The position numbers and the translations under genes are program-made. From NCBI RefSeq assembly GCF_000005505.3, contig NC_016133.3, positions 17,112,001 to 17,176,000 on the forward strand: DNA of 64,000 bases, read 5' to 3'. The notes under the pieces were generated by a model. It had not been told where the DNA came from, did no database searches, and was given only the letters and a program-made list of their open reading frames with translations. Of this stretch, positions 10,571-21,412 are shown one piece after another. Origin of the DNA: Brachypodium distachyon. Its lineage: Eukaryota > Streptophyta > Magnoliopsida > Poales > Poaceae. The first letter of the stretch is position 1. The number at the start of each line of letters is the position of its first letter.

Positions 10571-11491
10571 TCAATTGGCGGCCGGCGCAGGGAGGTCGGC
10601 GCCGTGGCGGTGGTCGCCCTCGTAGGTGACGACGAGCATGGCGGGGTCATCGGTGGCGCGCTCGACGTGTTTCCTTGCCGGACACCCCTTGACGGTGCTG
10701 CACTTGTAGTATCCCCGCGGGTAAGGGGAGCCCTTGATGGGCTTCTGCCCGTACTTGCGCCAGGAGAACTCGTCCCCGGGGATGTCGGCGGCGCGCGCGC
10801 TCGTGGCCGGCACGCGCACGGCGCGCCTCGACGCCCGGCTCTTGCGCTTCTTCGAGGACGCGCAGTGGCACGGCGCCGCCGCGTCCGAGTGCGCGCCGCT
10901 CGCGCACGGCTGCTGCTGCTGCTGGAGTTGCTGTTGGAGCTTGCGCTTGGTGCCCGCGGCGAGGGGCGGCTTGCCCGAGGAGATCGCGATCTGGCCCTGG
11001 CCCTTGGAGACGCTGCCCTCGCCGCCGCCGCCGCCGCACCCGGCTGCGGTGACCGAGGAGAAGAAGGATGTGGAAGTCACGGATGCGGCTGCCTTGGTGG
11101 GCTTGGTGAAGTCCAGGGTGAGCGTCTTCGGTGGCGCAGGCGCTACTGCCGGTGCCGGTGCCGGTGCTGGGGAAGAAGAAGAGACCGGAGGGGGCTTTGA
11201 TGGAGTTGGGGCGGGGGATGGGGAAGAGACGACGGGGCCGCGGCGGAAGCGGGCGTGGCCGGTGCGGTCGAGCATGTTGATGACGCGGCGGAACCTGGAG
11301 ACCGTCTGGTCCGCGATCTCGCCGAGCGGGGCTGCCGTGGCTCGGTCGGCGGCGCGAGGGGAGAGGGAGGAGACGAGGAGCTCCAGGCTGCGGAGCCCCG
11401 CGGTGGCGGCGTCCTGGAACGCGCGCTGCTGCTCCTGCTCGGCGCGCGGGGCGCTGTACCCGCCGCCGCGTCCCATCAGGTCGACGGCCAT
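10571..11491 (-). CDS. WRKY: WRKY transcription factor, group IId
   Basis: One uninterrupted frame encodes 306 residues, from the ATG at 11489-11491 to the TGA at 10571-10573. The family binds W-boxes (TTGAC) in target promoters in the nucleus. Visible marks: a calmodulin-binding-like C-motif ([14 protein letters not shown], about 62-74) and the RTGHARFRR (HARF) motif at 76-84. A Ser/Pro/Ala-rich linker and a Gln run (186-194) follow. Next come CHC with basic KKRKSR (208-219), matching the plant zinc cluster and a nuclear signal. WRKYGQK is at 244-250 and the zinc ligands C264, C270, H294, H296 fit C-X5-C-X23-H-X-H. Together these define group IId (AtWRKY7/11/15/17 type). The frame runs through YPRGYYKC without the intron usually found there. 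The gene is very GC-rich and looks intact. The start is supported by a conserved-looking N-terminus and an upstream TATA box. Confidence 0.95.
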   Translation of the reverse strand: MAVDLMGRGGGYSAPRAEQEQQRAFQDAATAGLRSLELLVSSLSPRAADRATAAPLGEIADQTVSRFRRVINMLDRTGHARFRRGPVVSSPSPAPTPSKPPPVSSSSPAPAPAPAVAPAPPKTLTLDFTKPTKAAASVTSTSFFSSVTAAGCGGGGGEGSVSKGQGQIAISSGKPPLAAGTKRKLQQQLQQQQQPCASGAHSDAAAPCHCASSKKRKSRASRRAVRVPATSARAADIPGDEFSWRKYGQKPIKGSPYPRGYYKCSTVKGCPARKHVERATDDPAMLVVTYEGDHRHGADLPAPAAN

Positions 11492-11510
11492 GGGTGGGTC
11501 GCCCGCCGGA

Positions 11511-11532
11511 GAAGAAGAAGAAGAAGAAGAAG
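11511..11532. repeat. GAA/TTC microsatellite in WRKY 5' leader
   Basis: About seven GAA units on the plus strand, read as a TTC tract in the WRKY transcript 20-40 nt before its ATG. Pyrimidine-rich leader repeats are common in plant genes; a role in expression is only inferred. Confidence 0.8.
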
Positions 11533-11644
11533 GAAGGCTTTCTGCCTTGGGTGCTCTCCTCTGCTCTGCTCTACGCGGTGGTCCTCGGCTTGTACTCTGA
11601 GAAGATGATGTGAGGTGGAAATGAGATGTGTGGAAGGGGAGCGG

Positions 11645-11651
11645 TTTTATA
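11645..11651 (-). promoter_or_regulatory. Probable TATA box of the WRKY gene
   Basis: On the minus strand the sequence reads CTTTATAAAACC, with TATAAAA at 11651-11645, about 155 bp before the ATG. Transcription would start near 11615, giving a leader of roughly 120 nt with the TTC repeat. Confidence 0.6.
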
Positions 11652-11693
11652 AAGTGGGAATGGGAGCAGAGGAGGAGGAATAGTATTGATGCA

Positions 11694-11699
11694 AGTCAA
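11694..11699 (-). promoter_or_regulatory. W-box (TTGACT) upstream of the WRKY TATA box
   Basis: TTGACT on the minus strand, about 43 bp upstream of the TATA box. This is the core site bound by WRKY proteins, so auto- or cross-regulation by WRKY factors is plausible. Single short matches also occur by chance. Confidence 0.4.
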
Positions 11700-12524
11700 T
11701 GGATTGGTTAATCCTTTTCTTTGGGTCTTTTCCCTTCTAGCACCCCATATAAGTCGTATTTCGGTTTCAGCCATCTCAGCCCCTGGCTGTGCGTGTTTTC
11801 CTGCCTACGAATATCAGTTAGTACTTCAAAAGTCACTATGAAATTGAGGACAAGTTTGGTTTTGTTTGGGCAAAAGCGGCACACCACCTAATGCGAGCAC
11901 TAATCGTGGAGTCCTCGTCACGGAATGCCAGGAAATGGGTGGACTTTGGAGGAGACGCGTATAGAATACACCAAAATATGTCATCTCTGTCCCCCTTTTT
12001 TCCTTATTCGGTTGTACAAGAGGGTGGTGGTGGTGGGGTGGAGAGATGCGTATTCTGACTTGCCTTGGAAGTCAGCCCTCCAAAAAACCCTGTTGCTTGC
12101 TATACTATCACAAGTCTACACCAACATTAATTTAATCTGATCACAGTATATCATCATTAATTAATGAGCGTAAACCAGCGGCGCAAATCCCCTTCCTCCG
12201 ATCTCGATTATAGGCCCACCCACCAGCGGTCAGCGCTCGGGGGAAGGAAATCCATGTGAGTTGCAAACACAACTAGCTTAGCCCAGCAGCGGCAGCAGAA
12301 TTCCACGCGCCTTTAGTTTAGCCCGTTGACAAAGTGCTGCCCGTCGTGTCGTGTGGTGCAGGTGCGGCTGCTGACCCACGTACCACCACCCTGAATCCCT
12401 GAGCAAACCAAAAACAGCCATGAGGTTGCCGTAACCAAACAACCCATTTGGCCGGTCCAGACTCCATCCAACTCCAAGGGGTCAGGTGGGCTGAACGGAA
12501 CGGAGAGTGCCGTTGTGGATCAGA
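11700..12524. other. Intergenic region upstream of the WRKY gene
   Basis: Presumed distal promoter and spacer. No gene, RNA or complete transposon was recognised. Confidence 0.5.
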
Positions 12525-12533
12525 TATTCCTTC

Positions 12534-13321
12534 GAGTAAAATGCATCCGCGTCCCTTTAATTTGTTGGCACGGTCCAAATTAGTCCTCGGTTTTGTTTGC
12601 CGTCCATATACGGTCCTTATATCCTATTTCTCATATTCTGGCACCGCGGTCCTACTTGTCAGGACCCCTATGTTGACTCAGCCTGCTTGGCTTTTTGCAG
12701 GAAAGCCCTCGCGTCGACCCGTTATTCTCCTGCGGTTCTTTCCTTTTGGGCTGGCCCAACCATCTAGGGATCTACCATGTGTGCATCGAGAGGGTCGGTT
12801 CGTTCTTCCTCCTTCTCCTGTCGCGTCGGCGGTGGCGGTTGATCGGTCGGTGATCGGCATGCATGCAGGATGATTGACGGGAGCAACGTGCCGTGGGACC
12901 CGACCGTAGTCATCCGACGAGTGGCGATCGTGGTGCGTGGTGGAGATGGCGCCTATTCGCCGGCCTGTACAAACCCCTGTACCCGCATATTGTGAGTTCA
13001 ATCATCTTCCATCTGTGTCGTTTCCGTTCAGAAATTATCCGTTTCTATAATCAGGTCGAATCGCTTGAAGTGCATGTGTATATTAGGATCCAAATTAGGT
13101 TACTTGTTTTGTGATACATATTAAAGGCAGATGAGAAGATGTCTTGCAAAAAACCGAGTCAGCATAGGGGTCCTGACAGATGAGACCGTGGTGTCAGAAT
13201 ACAAGGAATAGGATATACGGACCGTATATGAACGTACAAAACAAGTTCGAGGACCTAGATGGGCGGATTGCAAGATCTACACCACGCCAACAAGTCAAAG
13301 GGTTGCAGATGCATTTTACTC
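12534..13321. mobile_element. Non-autonomous Mutator-like element (MULE) with long TIRs
   Basis: Two long inverted repeats, about 12534-12680 and 13156-13321, both start from the outside with GAGTAAAATGCATC. They match over most of their length, including CATATACGGTCC, TATATCCTATT and TGTCAGGACCCCTATG. The flanks TATTCCTTC (12525-12533) and TACTCCTTT (13322-13330) agree at 7 of 9 bases, a decayed 9-bp duplication as made by Mutator elements. The interior (12690-13150) has no transposase. Its first half is GC-rich and could be captured host sequence, but I recognise no protein in it. Confidence 0.8.
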
Positions 13322-13330
13322 TACTCCTTT

Positions 13331-14798
13331 TTGCCTCGTCCATGGGTCGTCGAGTGCTCGTTTGGCTTGGCTTGCTTTGAAGGAGTAAAAGGGAGAACGG
13401 AACGTCAGCGTCAGCCGGGACCGGCGCGTCGTGATTTCGCGAGTCTGCGGCCCGTCATCATCATTTGTTTGGGGTCTTTGCCGCTTTGGTTTCGTCTTTT
13501 TCTCTTTGTTGGCACGCTTTGGGTCTGCTCTTCACGGTCCAACCCGTACAGGCATAGAAAAATGTTGTCGTTGTTTAGACTTTCTCAACCTTTGTACTAG
13601 TACTACTGCCGCTGCCACACTGCTGAACAGGTCAATTGTTTTACTACATCCTTGATGGTCCCGTAACGGAGGATCTTGATTGTTTTCTTCTGTTTTGAAT
13701 CGGCTGAGAATCACTTGGAGCAGAGTGTGCGCGTTAGAATGTGAGGTTCAATAGCCTTTTGCGACCTTGTCAAGGACACCGCGCGGCAGGCTCGCCTCCA
13801 TTAGAACATGCACCTTTTTATCTGTGCGAGGAAGTTACTCCGTAATACGGAGTACACTGTTTTGCCTTGAATTGTCACCTCTAGCTCGGTTTGGTATTCA
13901 GATTACTAGCAAAAAGCCTCACGGGTTGCTACGGAAGAAAAGAAATTGAAAAGCATGCCAGTAAGTTTTTAAAAATGGTGTTTTTTGCACGTAGTTACGT
14001 ATTGAGAGCAACTCTAGCAGTTACTGAAATTTTCGATCGAAAAAACGTTAATTCAGTCTACCGAAAATGCCTTTTCCGATATAATTTCATATTTTATAAT
14101 TTTTAACCCATATGAAAATTATGTTAGCCCCGACGAGATGTTGCTCTTCCTTCGCTCCATCACGCAACTCTGCGATGCCAAGCCACATATATTGGGACTG
14201 TTTCAACCATGATCTTTAAAGAAAATCAAGGATCCAGCACATCATCGATTAGTCATATGATCAAGTCCAATCGGGTCAAAAAATAGATCCAAAAAAATGG
14301 TAAAACTAAAATCATACGGAGGAGAATTAAACCAATGAAATTTTCAGAGCAGATCCATGTCCTAATTAAATTTAGAAAGCATGGTCTGCATGTACCATCA
14401 ATTAGGCCAAGATTTCAGCAAAAATAAAGGAAAACATAGAGAAAAGCGTCGGTAGTAGCAGCGCCAGAATGCCCGCTCGGGAGCAGCTGCTGCTGCGGCG
14501 TCGCTGAAGGAAGGCGCCCGCACTACCGCCATGCCCATCTCCGCCACCGCGCATCAGATCCGCAGCCGCGGCGCGCCGAGTTGCTGTTGGAGCTCGCCCT
14601 CAAAAAGGAAAGAAGAGTAGAAGGATGTACGGCTTTTATACTTTATTGAGTCGTAGGAAAATCCGTACTATAAAAAGGGAGTCCATTTGGGAACGCTTTG
14701 TGTGAATCAACTTCACGTATACAAATCTACTAAATTGTACCCACATAAAGCCTAAACCTAGTTTTGAGTTGAGAATTGTTGTTTTCATACTAAGCCCT
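13331..14798. other. Intergenic region before the copia element
   Basis: No gene is supported. It includes a small palindrome at 13836-13854 and a GC-rich patch at 14455-14600. At 14006-14153 a segment has GAGCAAC-type ends in inverted orientation (possible small MITE), but no matching target duplication was found. Confidence 0.5.
13836..13854. repeat. Short palindrome of Stowaway-like termini
   Basis: TACTCCG-TAATA-CGGAGTA: two perfect 7-bp arms around 5 bases. The arms resemble the TA plus CTCCG ends of Stowaway MITEs. It may be an extreme internal-deletion product or an excision relic, or chance. Confidence 0.45.
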
Positions 14799-14920
14799 GT
14801 CAGACTTTTTCAGAACTAGCCGGAGGTTCCGGTGGGCGGAAGTTCTGCCCCGATACCAGCCTGGTATTGAAACGCTACGGGAATCCTACCGCCCAAAGCG
14901 GTAGGAGGCCGGTAGCAGGG

Positions 14921-14947
14921 CGGAAGTTCTACCCCCTAGAACTTCCG
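14921..14947. repeat. Perfect 11-bp inverted repeat in the copia LTR U3
   Basis: CGGAAGTTCTA, then CCCCC, then TAGAACTTCCG. Related GGAAGTTCTGCCCC and GGAGGTTCCGG motifs occur 50-100 bp upstream, so the U3 is built of repeated GAAGTTC-like modules about 65-90 bp upstream of the TATA box. They may be enhancer-type repeats; function is inferred. Confidence 0.7.
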
Positions 14948-15009
14948 GTCCCCTACCGTCCTGGTATCGGTGTTAGTGAAAACAGCCCAACGGGAGGATT
15001 TCGAAGGGG

Positions 15010-15016
15010 TATAAAA
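15010..15016 (+). promoter_or_regulatory. TATA box of the copia LTR
   Basis: GGGGTATAAAAGGGGC is a canonical plant LTR TATA context, with the U3 hairpin repeats upstream and a pyrimidine-rich leader downstream. Confidence 0.6.
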
Positions 15017-15781
15017 GGGGCTTTGTCCCCAACGGGTTTCTTTGCCCGAGCTGACATTGTTCATCCCCATTCTCTCACTCAAGAACACCAAGAGCTTAAA
15101 ATGCCGAGATCTCTCTCCCTAGTGCATTCCCCAAGCCAATTTTTTGAGGAAGGGTAGAGAAGAGCTCGATCTAGGGTTTCACCAAATCAAAAGTTTGATT
15201 CCCTCGTTTTCCTTGGTGGATTTTGTTACTCTTGAGAGTTTGGCATCCCTAGCCGGAAGGTGTTTCTTCAAGCACTCCAATCTTGTGAGGAGGTGCTTGA
15301 GGATTTGGGAAAGAGCATCGAATTTAGTTGTGGATTCATGCCCTTCTCCTTGTTTGTAAAGGTTTGGCATTCGTCTTCAAGGAATTCATTAGTGGAACTC
15401 ATTTCACCTTTGTGGTGCTGTGAGAGCTCATCCCACTTTTTTGGTGTGGTGAGTTGGAGAATAGAGTGAGCCTTCGTGGCGTCTCTCCCTTTGTGGAAGA
15501 GCACTCCTCCAAATGGAGATGTACACCGATCCCAATAGGTGGAACTCCGGTGAAATCTTCGTCTTCCCGTGTGGTATCATACTTGCCCCATTTACTTACT
15601 TGTCTTACTTAATTGTCAATACTTTGCTTCGGCTATTGCACTTCATACTAGGGTTGCATTCACTTTAGAGAATCTAGAAAGCCCTAGGATTAAGTGTTTG
15701 TATCTTTTGACAAAAGAAAAAGTTAAAATTTGTTAGTCTCCTATTCACCCCCCCTCTAGTCGACCATACCGATCTTTCAAT

Positions 15782-15793
15782 TGGTATCAGAGC
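15782..15793 (+). other. Primer-binding site of the copia element
   Basis: TGGTATCAGAGC, two bases after the LTR end, is complementary to the 3' end of plant initiator methionine tRNA, which primes minus-strand DNA synthesis. Some 45 bp later the gag ATG follows. Confidence 0.9.
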
Positions 15794-15830
15794 CTCGTCT
15801 CTTAATTAGAGCTTTACCGCTCTTAAGAGT

Positions 15831-17234
15831 ATGGCCGGCGATGATGGGGCACCCACCGTGAAACCCCAAGAAACCGAGTTGATAGATGATAATGCTCCAC
15901 TAACTTTCAAATCCATCAAATTGCTTTTGGATAGCATGCAAAAGGTTATTCTAGATAGTGTGGACAAAAAGATTAGTGAGCACCTACCTAACAAAGCATC
16001 TTCGTCTACTACCGAGCCTTCCTATGTCAAGCCACCAAGTGCGGTGGATTTGACTAAGAAAGATTCGGATGTCGTAGCCCGTAACAAGGCTAAGGCTAGA
16101 GAAGGGAGTGCTTCCAAATCCCAAGGTAGGGGTGGCTATGGGTTGTATAGTGAGGTGGCACCTCCACCTCATTATAATCATCGCCACCATAATTTGCCAC
16201 CTATGTATAATCAAGGTGAACCCCCCATGTTAACCTCTACTAATTACGTTGATTGGTTTCATTCCATGAGGACTCACTTCAAGAGTACATCAATGCAATT
16301 GTGGAGAATTGTTGAAGAAGGTTACTATGTTCATGATCCAAAGAACTTGTCACCAAGAGAGTATGTGGACAATCAACTCAATGAGCATGCCATTGGAATA
16401 CTCCTAAAGGCTCTACCCTTGGAGTATAGAACATTTGTCCGTGGTGTTGATTCCGCTAGAGATGCTTGGAAGCTCATTGGTGATCACTTTGACAACAATG
16501 AGAGTGTTGGGAAGTCAAAGTTTGAAGTGGTCATCAATGAGTGCAAGAACTTCTTCATGAAGGATGGAGAGGTTCCGGATGAGCTTTATAAGAGAGTCAT
16601 CATCCTTGGAGCCAAGATAAAGGACCACGGAAGTCATGACATAAATGATGAATGGCTCAAGCGTCTATTCATATAAGCCATCTCCCCACACCGAGAGGTT
16701 CATGCCGCAAGGATAAGGCAAAGAACGGACTACTATAGTTTGACTCCAAGTCAAGTGATGGGAGAGTTTGTAGCTATGAATATTCTCAAGAAGACCTTCG
16801 AGGACAATCTCATTTGAGCCAAGTTCCTTTCACAAAGCTCAAGCCTTGCATTGAAGGCCAACGTGACTCCCACCTCAACTCCAAGTGAAACACCCCAATA
16901 AAAAGAGGTTGAGATCACGGAAGAAAATTGCCACTACAAGTTCAATGACCACATGGCTCTTGCGGCTCAAGCTTTTTGGAAGAACAAGAAGTTTGTCAAA
17001 TCCAACTCCTTCAACCCCAACAACCACTACAACAAGGGAGCTTCAAGCTCCAAACCCAAAGGTCAAAAATCTCGTAAATGTTATAATTGTGGTAACAATG
17101 ACCATTTTGTTGCAGAGTGTATTTATGAGAAGAGGGAGGAAAATGGTGGACGCCTTATACTTAAGGGGAAGACCAAACCCTCCTTCCACAAGAAGGCAAC
17201 GAAGAATAGGCAACCAAGAATGCTTCTTGTTTAA
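15831..17234 (+). pseudogene. copia gag, three internal stops
   Basis: The ATG at 15831 opens a frame that carries the copia gag core: NYVDWFHSMRTHFKS around residues 138-152, then an LxLP-type turn at LLKALPLEYRTF and DAWKLIGDHFDNN. The same frame continues to a CCHC zinc knuckle (CYNCGNNDHFVAEC, about 17079-17120) that packages RNA. Stops at 16674 (TAA), 16815 (TGA) and 16899 (TAA) interrupt it, and the frame closes at 17234. A (GAT)n run coding for Asp follows at 17259-17283 in another frame, marking a frameshift. Confidence 0.85.
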
Positions 17235-17299
17235 TAAGAATATACTTGGGAGAATAAGATGATGATGATGATGATGATGATGAAGAGTCCACGGAGAGG

Positions 17300-18379
17300 G
17301 TGAACATTGCCATTGCTCACTCAGTTCCATCTCTCTTCAACTTCCCCAATGAGAACAAGAACCGCTCACTCAAGTGCCTTATGGCCAAGACCTCTTCGGT
17401 AATCCCTCCTCCCACCAAACATGTCATTCCTAAGAGTTTATCTCTATTTGATTGTGTGGAGGAGAGTAATGGTGTTGAGCATAGCATGAATGAGTTCGAA
17501 ATCTTCATGGCTAGCTTGGAAGGTGAGACCAAAAAGAGGTTTGAGGACCTCTTGGAAAAACTAGGTGAAGCTCAAGCTACTATTGAAGAACATGATGAGC
17601 TCATGGATGAAAAGGTAAGACTTGAGTGTGTTTCCGCTCATGAGATTGCGGAGCTTAATGAAGCTCTTGAGGAAGAACAAGAAAATAGGAAAGCAATTGA
17701 GGAGTCATTTTCTAAGGATCTTGCTAAAATGAAAGATTTCTATGATAATGCTATTTCCCTTGCTCATGAGTACTTAAATAAAATATGTGAAGTTGAGGAT
17801 GGTCATAGGAACCTCCTTGAGGACTTTGCCAATCTTGGAAAGGATCACAAGTCCTTGACAAGTGAGTACAAGTCTCTCAAAGAGTCTTGTAATCATCTTC
17901 TATATTCTCTTGTGAAGGAATTAATTTCTAATGATAAAGATGCTTCAACTAACCCTTGTTGTAAGTATACATCTAGGTTGAATGCCCAACTTGAAAAGGG
18001 TCTAGCCACTTTCTACCAAGGCGAGAAGAACCTCCATGATCTTTTGATTGATCATAAAAAAGCTTTTGGATTGGAGGAAATTGGGTACAACCCCAATGAG
18101 AAGAGCAACAACAACAAGAAGGCCAAGGCACCTCCCCACACTAATGCTTATTTTGTGAAGGAATGGGAGGCGGCCAAGGAGAAGCCAAAGAACAAGAAGG
18201 GTGGCAAGGCCACTTATGATAATAGTGCCGGGGAGTTCAATCCCTCATATGTTCTTTGTCATACTAATGATGGGCATATTTATGTCAAATTTGTTGGTTC
18301 TCCTTATGAATATGTTCATTGGTCTATTTGGGTTCCTAAGACCCTTGTTGCTAACGCTAAAGGACCCATTCATGGATAA
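17300..18379 (+). pseudogene. copia gag C-terminal coiled-coil extension
   Basis: About 359 codons, open throughout. Residues about 70-210 are rich in Glu, Lys and Leu with heptad-like spacing (FEDLLEKLGEAQATIEEHDE, LNEALEEEQENRKAIEES), a long coiled coil. A Lys/Asn-rich tail (NNNKKAKAPPHTN) and a Trp-containing segment lead towards the protease. Such an extension between zinc knuckle and protease is typical of SIRE/Maximus copia elements. It is frameshifted from the zinc knuckle upstream and from the protease downstream, and ends at a TAA at 18377-18379. Confidence 0.75.
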
Positions 18380-19982
18380 TGGATAGTGGATGCACTAATC
18401 ATATGACCGGGAGCAAAGAATTGCTTGTGGACGCCAAAATGAGTACATCAAGGTCCAAGCAAGTTACATTTGTAGATTCTTCACAATCAACGGTATTGGG
18501 ACTAGGCAAGGTTGTCATTTCTCCGGATACATCCATTGAGAATGTTATGCTTGTTGAGTCCCTTTCATACAATTTACTTTCGGTACTTCAACTTGTACAT
18601 ATGGGTTTTTATTCCTTCTTTGGCACAACTAGTGTGACCCTTTTGTGGAGCAAGACTCTTAAAGTAGCCTTTGTTGGATATGTAGAAAATGGTCTCAATG
18701 TGGTAGATTTAGGTAAGAAACCCACTAGAGAAGAAACATGTCTAATGGCTAAGGTTGATGTGGGTTGGATATGGCATCGCCGTCTAGCCCATGTCAATAT
18801 GAGATATTTGCAAAGCCTCCTCAAAGGTGAGCATGTGTTAGGACTAACCAATGTTTCATTTAATAAAGACCGTGTGTGTAGTGCTAATACTAACCAATGT
18901 GTTATTCAGTATTGAAAGGAAGTTACATGAGAAGGCGCATCACTACAAGACAATTATCACTTCAACGAAACCTTTGGAGCTCCTTCATATGGATCTCTTT
19001 GGTTCTCCTACATATGATAGTCTTGGTGGTAAGAAATATTGTTTGGTTATTGTTGATGACTATTGTAGTTACACTTAGGTATACTTCTTCAAGCACAAGA
19101 GCTAGACCCAACAAACCGTCATCGACTTTGCCAATGAAGCTCAACACCAATACAATGCGAAGATTATGGCTATTAGGAGTGACAATGGCTCCGAGTTCAA
19201 GAATTACACCTTTATTGAGTTTTTTGAGTGATGAGGGTATCAAAAGACAATATTCTGTTGCGTATACCCCTAACCAAAATGGTGTAGCGGAGAGGAAGAA
19301 TAGAACTCTCATGGATGCGGCAAGGACAATGTTGGCGGAGTTCAAGTCTCTATACAACTTTTGGGCCGAAGCGATCAACACCGCATGCCATGCTACTAAT
19401 CGCCTCTATCTCCGCAAGATATTGAACAAGACACCTTATGAAATTCTCATGGGACGCAAGCCCAACCTCAAGTACTTTCGGGTATTCGGTTGTAAGTATT
19501 TCTTGCTTAAGAAAGGTGTTCGTTTATCTAAATTTGAGCCTAAAACTTATGAGGGCATATTTGTTGGCTATGCATCAAATTCCCACACTTATAGAATCTA
19601 CAACAAATCCGTCGGATGTGTTGAAGAATCTTGTAATGTGGAGTTTGATGAGAATAATGGCTCCCATGTGGGGCAAGTTGATGTTGTGGATGTAGATGAT
19701 GAAATTCCTCCCCAAGCCATACGAAGAATGGACATAGGTCAAGTTATGCCTGTTGAGGATCCCCATATGGAAGAAGGAGAAGGACAATGCTCTACTCAAG
19801 TGGAGCCCTCATCTCCACAAGATCCACATGCTAGTCAAGAACAAGAACAAGTCCCTCATGTTGATGAACAAGTTGATCAAGGACAAGATCAAGCAAATGT
19901 TGATGTTGGTGATTCTTCACCAAATGATGTTCAAGATCAAGATCTTCAAGATGTTCAAGCTTCCATTGAGCCTCAAGATTAA
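18379..19982 (+). pseudogene. copia protease and integrase, multiply frameshifted
   Basis: The protease active site is DSGCTNHMTG (from about 18382). The integrase zinc region begins with WHRRLAHVNMRYLQ, but the Cys pair is disturbed near 18870-18900. The core continues in a second frame (LLHMDLFGSPTYDSLGGK, first Asp; IRSDNGSEF, second Asp) with TAG stops near 19076 and about 19104. It shifts again near 19230 to a third frame with the catalytic Glu (NGVAERKNRTLMD). The frame then runs through the GKKP-like linker to an acidic, Gln/Asp-rich tail ending at 19982. At least three frameshifts and two stops make it non-functional. Confidence 0.85.
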
Positions 19983-20009
19983 TCTCAAGAAGCTATGTAA
20001 CGTCGGGTC

Positions 20010-21412
20010 ATGAAGATTGCCTCACGACTTCAACATCAAGAACATACCTTGGATAATGTCCTAGGAAGTGTGAGGAAAGGGGTAACTACTCGTAGACAAT
20101 TAGCTAACTTTTGTGAACATCATGCTTTTGTCTCTTGTGTTGAGCCCCAAAAGGTACATGAAGCACTCGAGGATCCGGATTGGTTTAATGCCATGCATGA
20201 AGGGTTGAATAACTTCGAGCGTAATAGAGTTTGGACATTGATGGAGAGACCAAAAGATTGCAAGAATGCCATTGGCACTAAATGGATATTCAAGAACAAG
20301 CAAGATGCACTTGGACAAGTGACAAGGAACAAGGCAAGATTGATGGCTCAAGATTTCTCCCAAGTCGAGGGTATTGACTACGGTGAAACTTTCGCTCCCG
20401 TTGCTCGCCTTGAATCTATTCGTATCTTGCTTGCATATGCATCGCATCATAATATTACTTTGCAACAAATGGATTTGAAAAGTGCATTTCTAAATGGTCC
20501 CCTAAATGAGTTGGTATATGTCAAAGAACCACCGGGGTTTGAGGACCCTCAATTTCCTAACCACGTGTACAAAATTGATAAAACCCTTTATGGACTGAAA
20601 CAAGCACTTCGAGCTTGGTATGAGCACCTAAAGGAGCTACTAGTGGATCGTGGTTTTGAAATTGGGGTTATTGACCCACTCTTAGAACTAAGATGGTTGG
20701 TGGTGATTTGTTTATATGCCAACTATATGTTGATGACATCATATTTGGTTCTACTAATGGTGTGTTCAATGATCAATTTGCTAAGCTAATGACCGAAAAG
20801 TTTGAGATGTCTATGATGGATAAATTGGAATTCTTCCTCGGATTTGAGATCAAGCAATTGAGGGGAGGAATCTTTGTTAATCAAGCCAAATATACCCAAG
20901 ACATGCTCAAGAGATTCAAGATGAGTGATGCCAAGAGTGCCAAGACTCCAATGCCTACATCAAGCTCTCTTGATCTCGATCCCAATGGTAAAGATGTGAA
21001 TCAAAAGGTATATCGTTCTATGATTGGTTCTTTGCTTTACCTTTGTGCATCTAGACCGGATATTATGTTAAGTGTGGGTATTTGTGCAAGATATCAATCC
21101 GCACCGAAAGAAAGCCACTTAGTGGCGGTCAAAAGAATCTTTAGATATTTGGTTCATACCCCAAACTTTGGTTTATGGTATCTTAAAGGATCAAGTTTCA
21201 AGCTCATGGGTTATTCGGATTCGGATTGGGCGGGAGACAAAGTGGATAGGAAGTCAACTTTCGGGACATGCCAATTTCTTGGTAGGCCTTTGGTGAGTTG
21301 GTCTTCTAAGAAGCAAATTGCGTGTCTCTCTCCACGATGGAAGCCAAGTACATAGCCGCCGCAAGTTGTTGTGCACAATTATTATGGATGAGGCAAACAT
21401 TGTTGGACTATG
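20010..21412 (+). pseudogene. copia reverse transcriptase and RNase H (first part)
   Basis: The RT begins with the copia signature YGETFAPVARLESIR and QMDLKSAFLNGPL in one frame (20010 to about 20680). It shifts to another for the catalytic YVDDIIFGSTN (about 20727) and the thumb. RNase H motifs follow: GYSDSDWAGDKVDRKST and LVSWSSKKQ. A further one-base shift near 21325 moves the frame to the STMEAKYIAAA segment. The gene stops mid-domain at 21412, where the minus-strand gypsy element starts after the duplicated CTATG (21408-21412). Confidence 0.9.

Larger units (their letters stand above)
14799..15779 (+). repeat. 5' LTR of the copia element
   Basis: The right bound is firm: the LTR ends ...GATCTTTCA just before the PBS. 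The left bound is a best guess at TGTCAGACTTTTTCAG (14799). A promoter TATAAAA lies at 15010-15016, followed by a leader. The U3 holds a strong hairpin (14921-14947). No second copy of this LTR was found, so the length (about 980 bp) is not confirmed by a partner. Confidence 0.6.

Noticed and set aside
10604..11608. Plus-strand open frames of 117-288 codons opposite the WRKY gene
   Set aside because: They are antisense shadows of a GC-rich gene; the minus-strand frame has the WRKY and zinc-finger motifs.
14006..14153. Small element with GAGCAAC inverted ends (possible Tourist-like MITE)
   Set aside because: Only 7 bp of terminal match and no TAA/TTA duplication at the ends.
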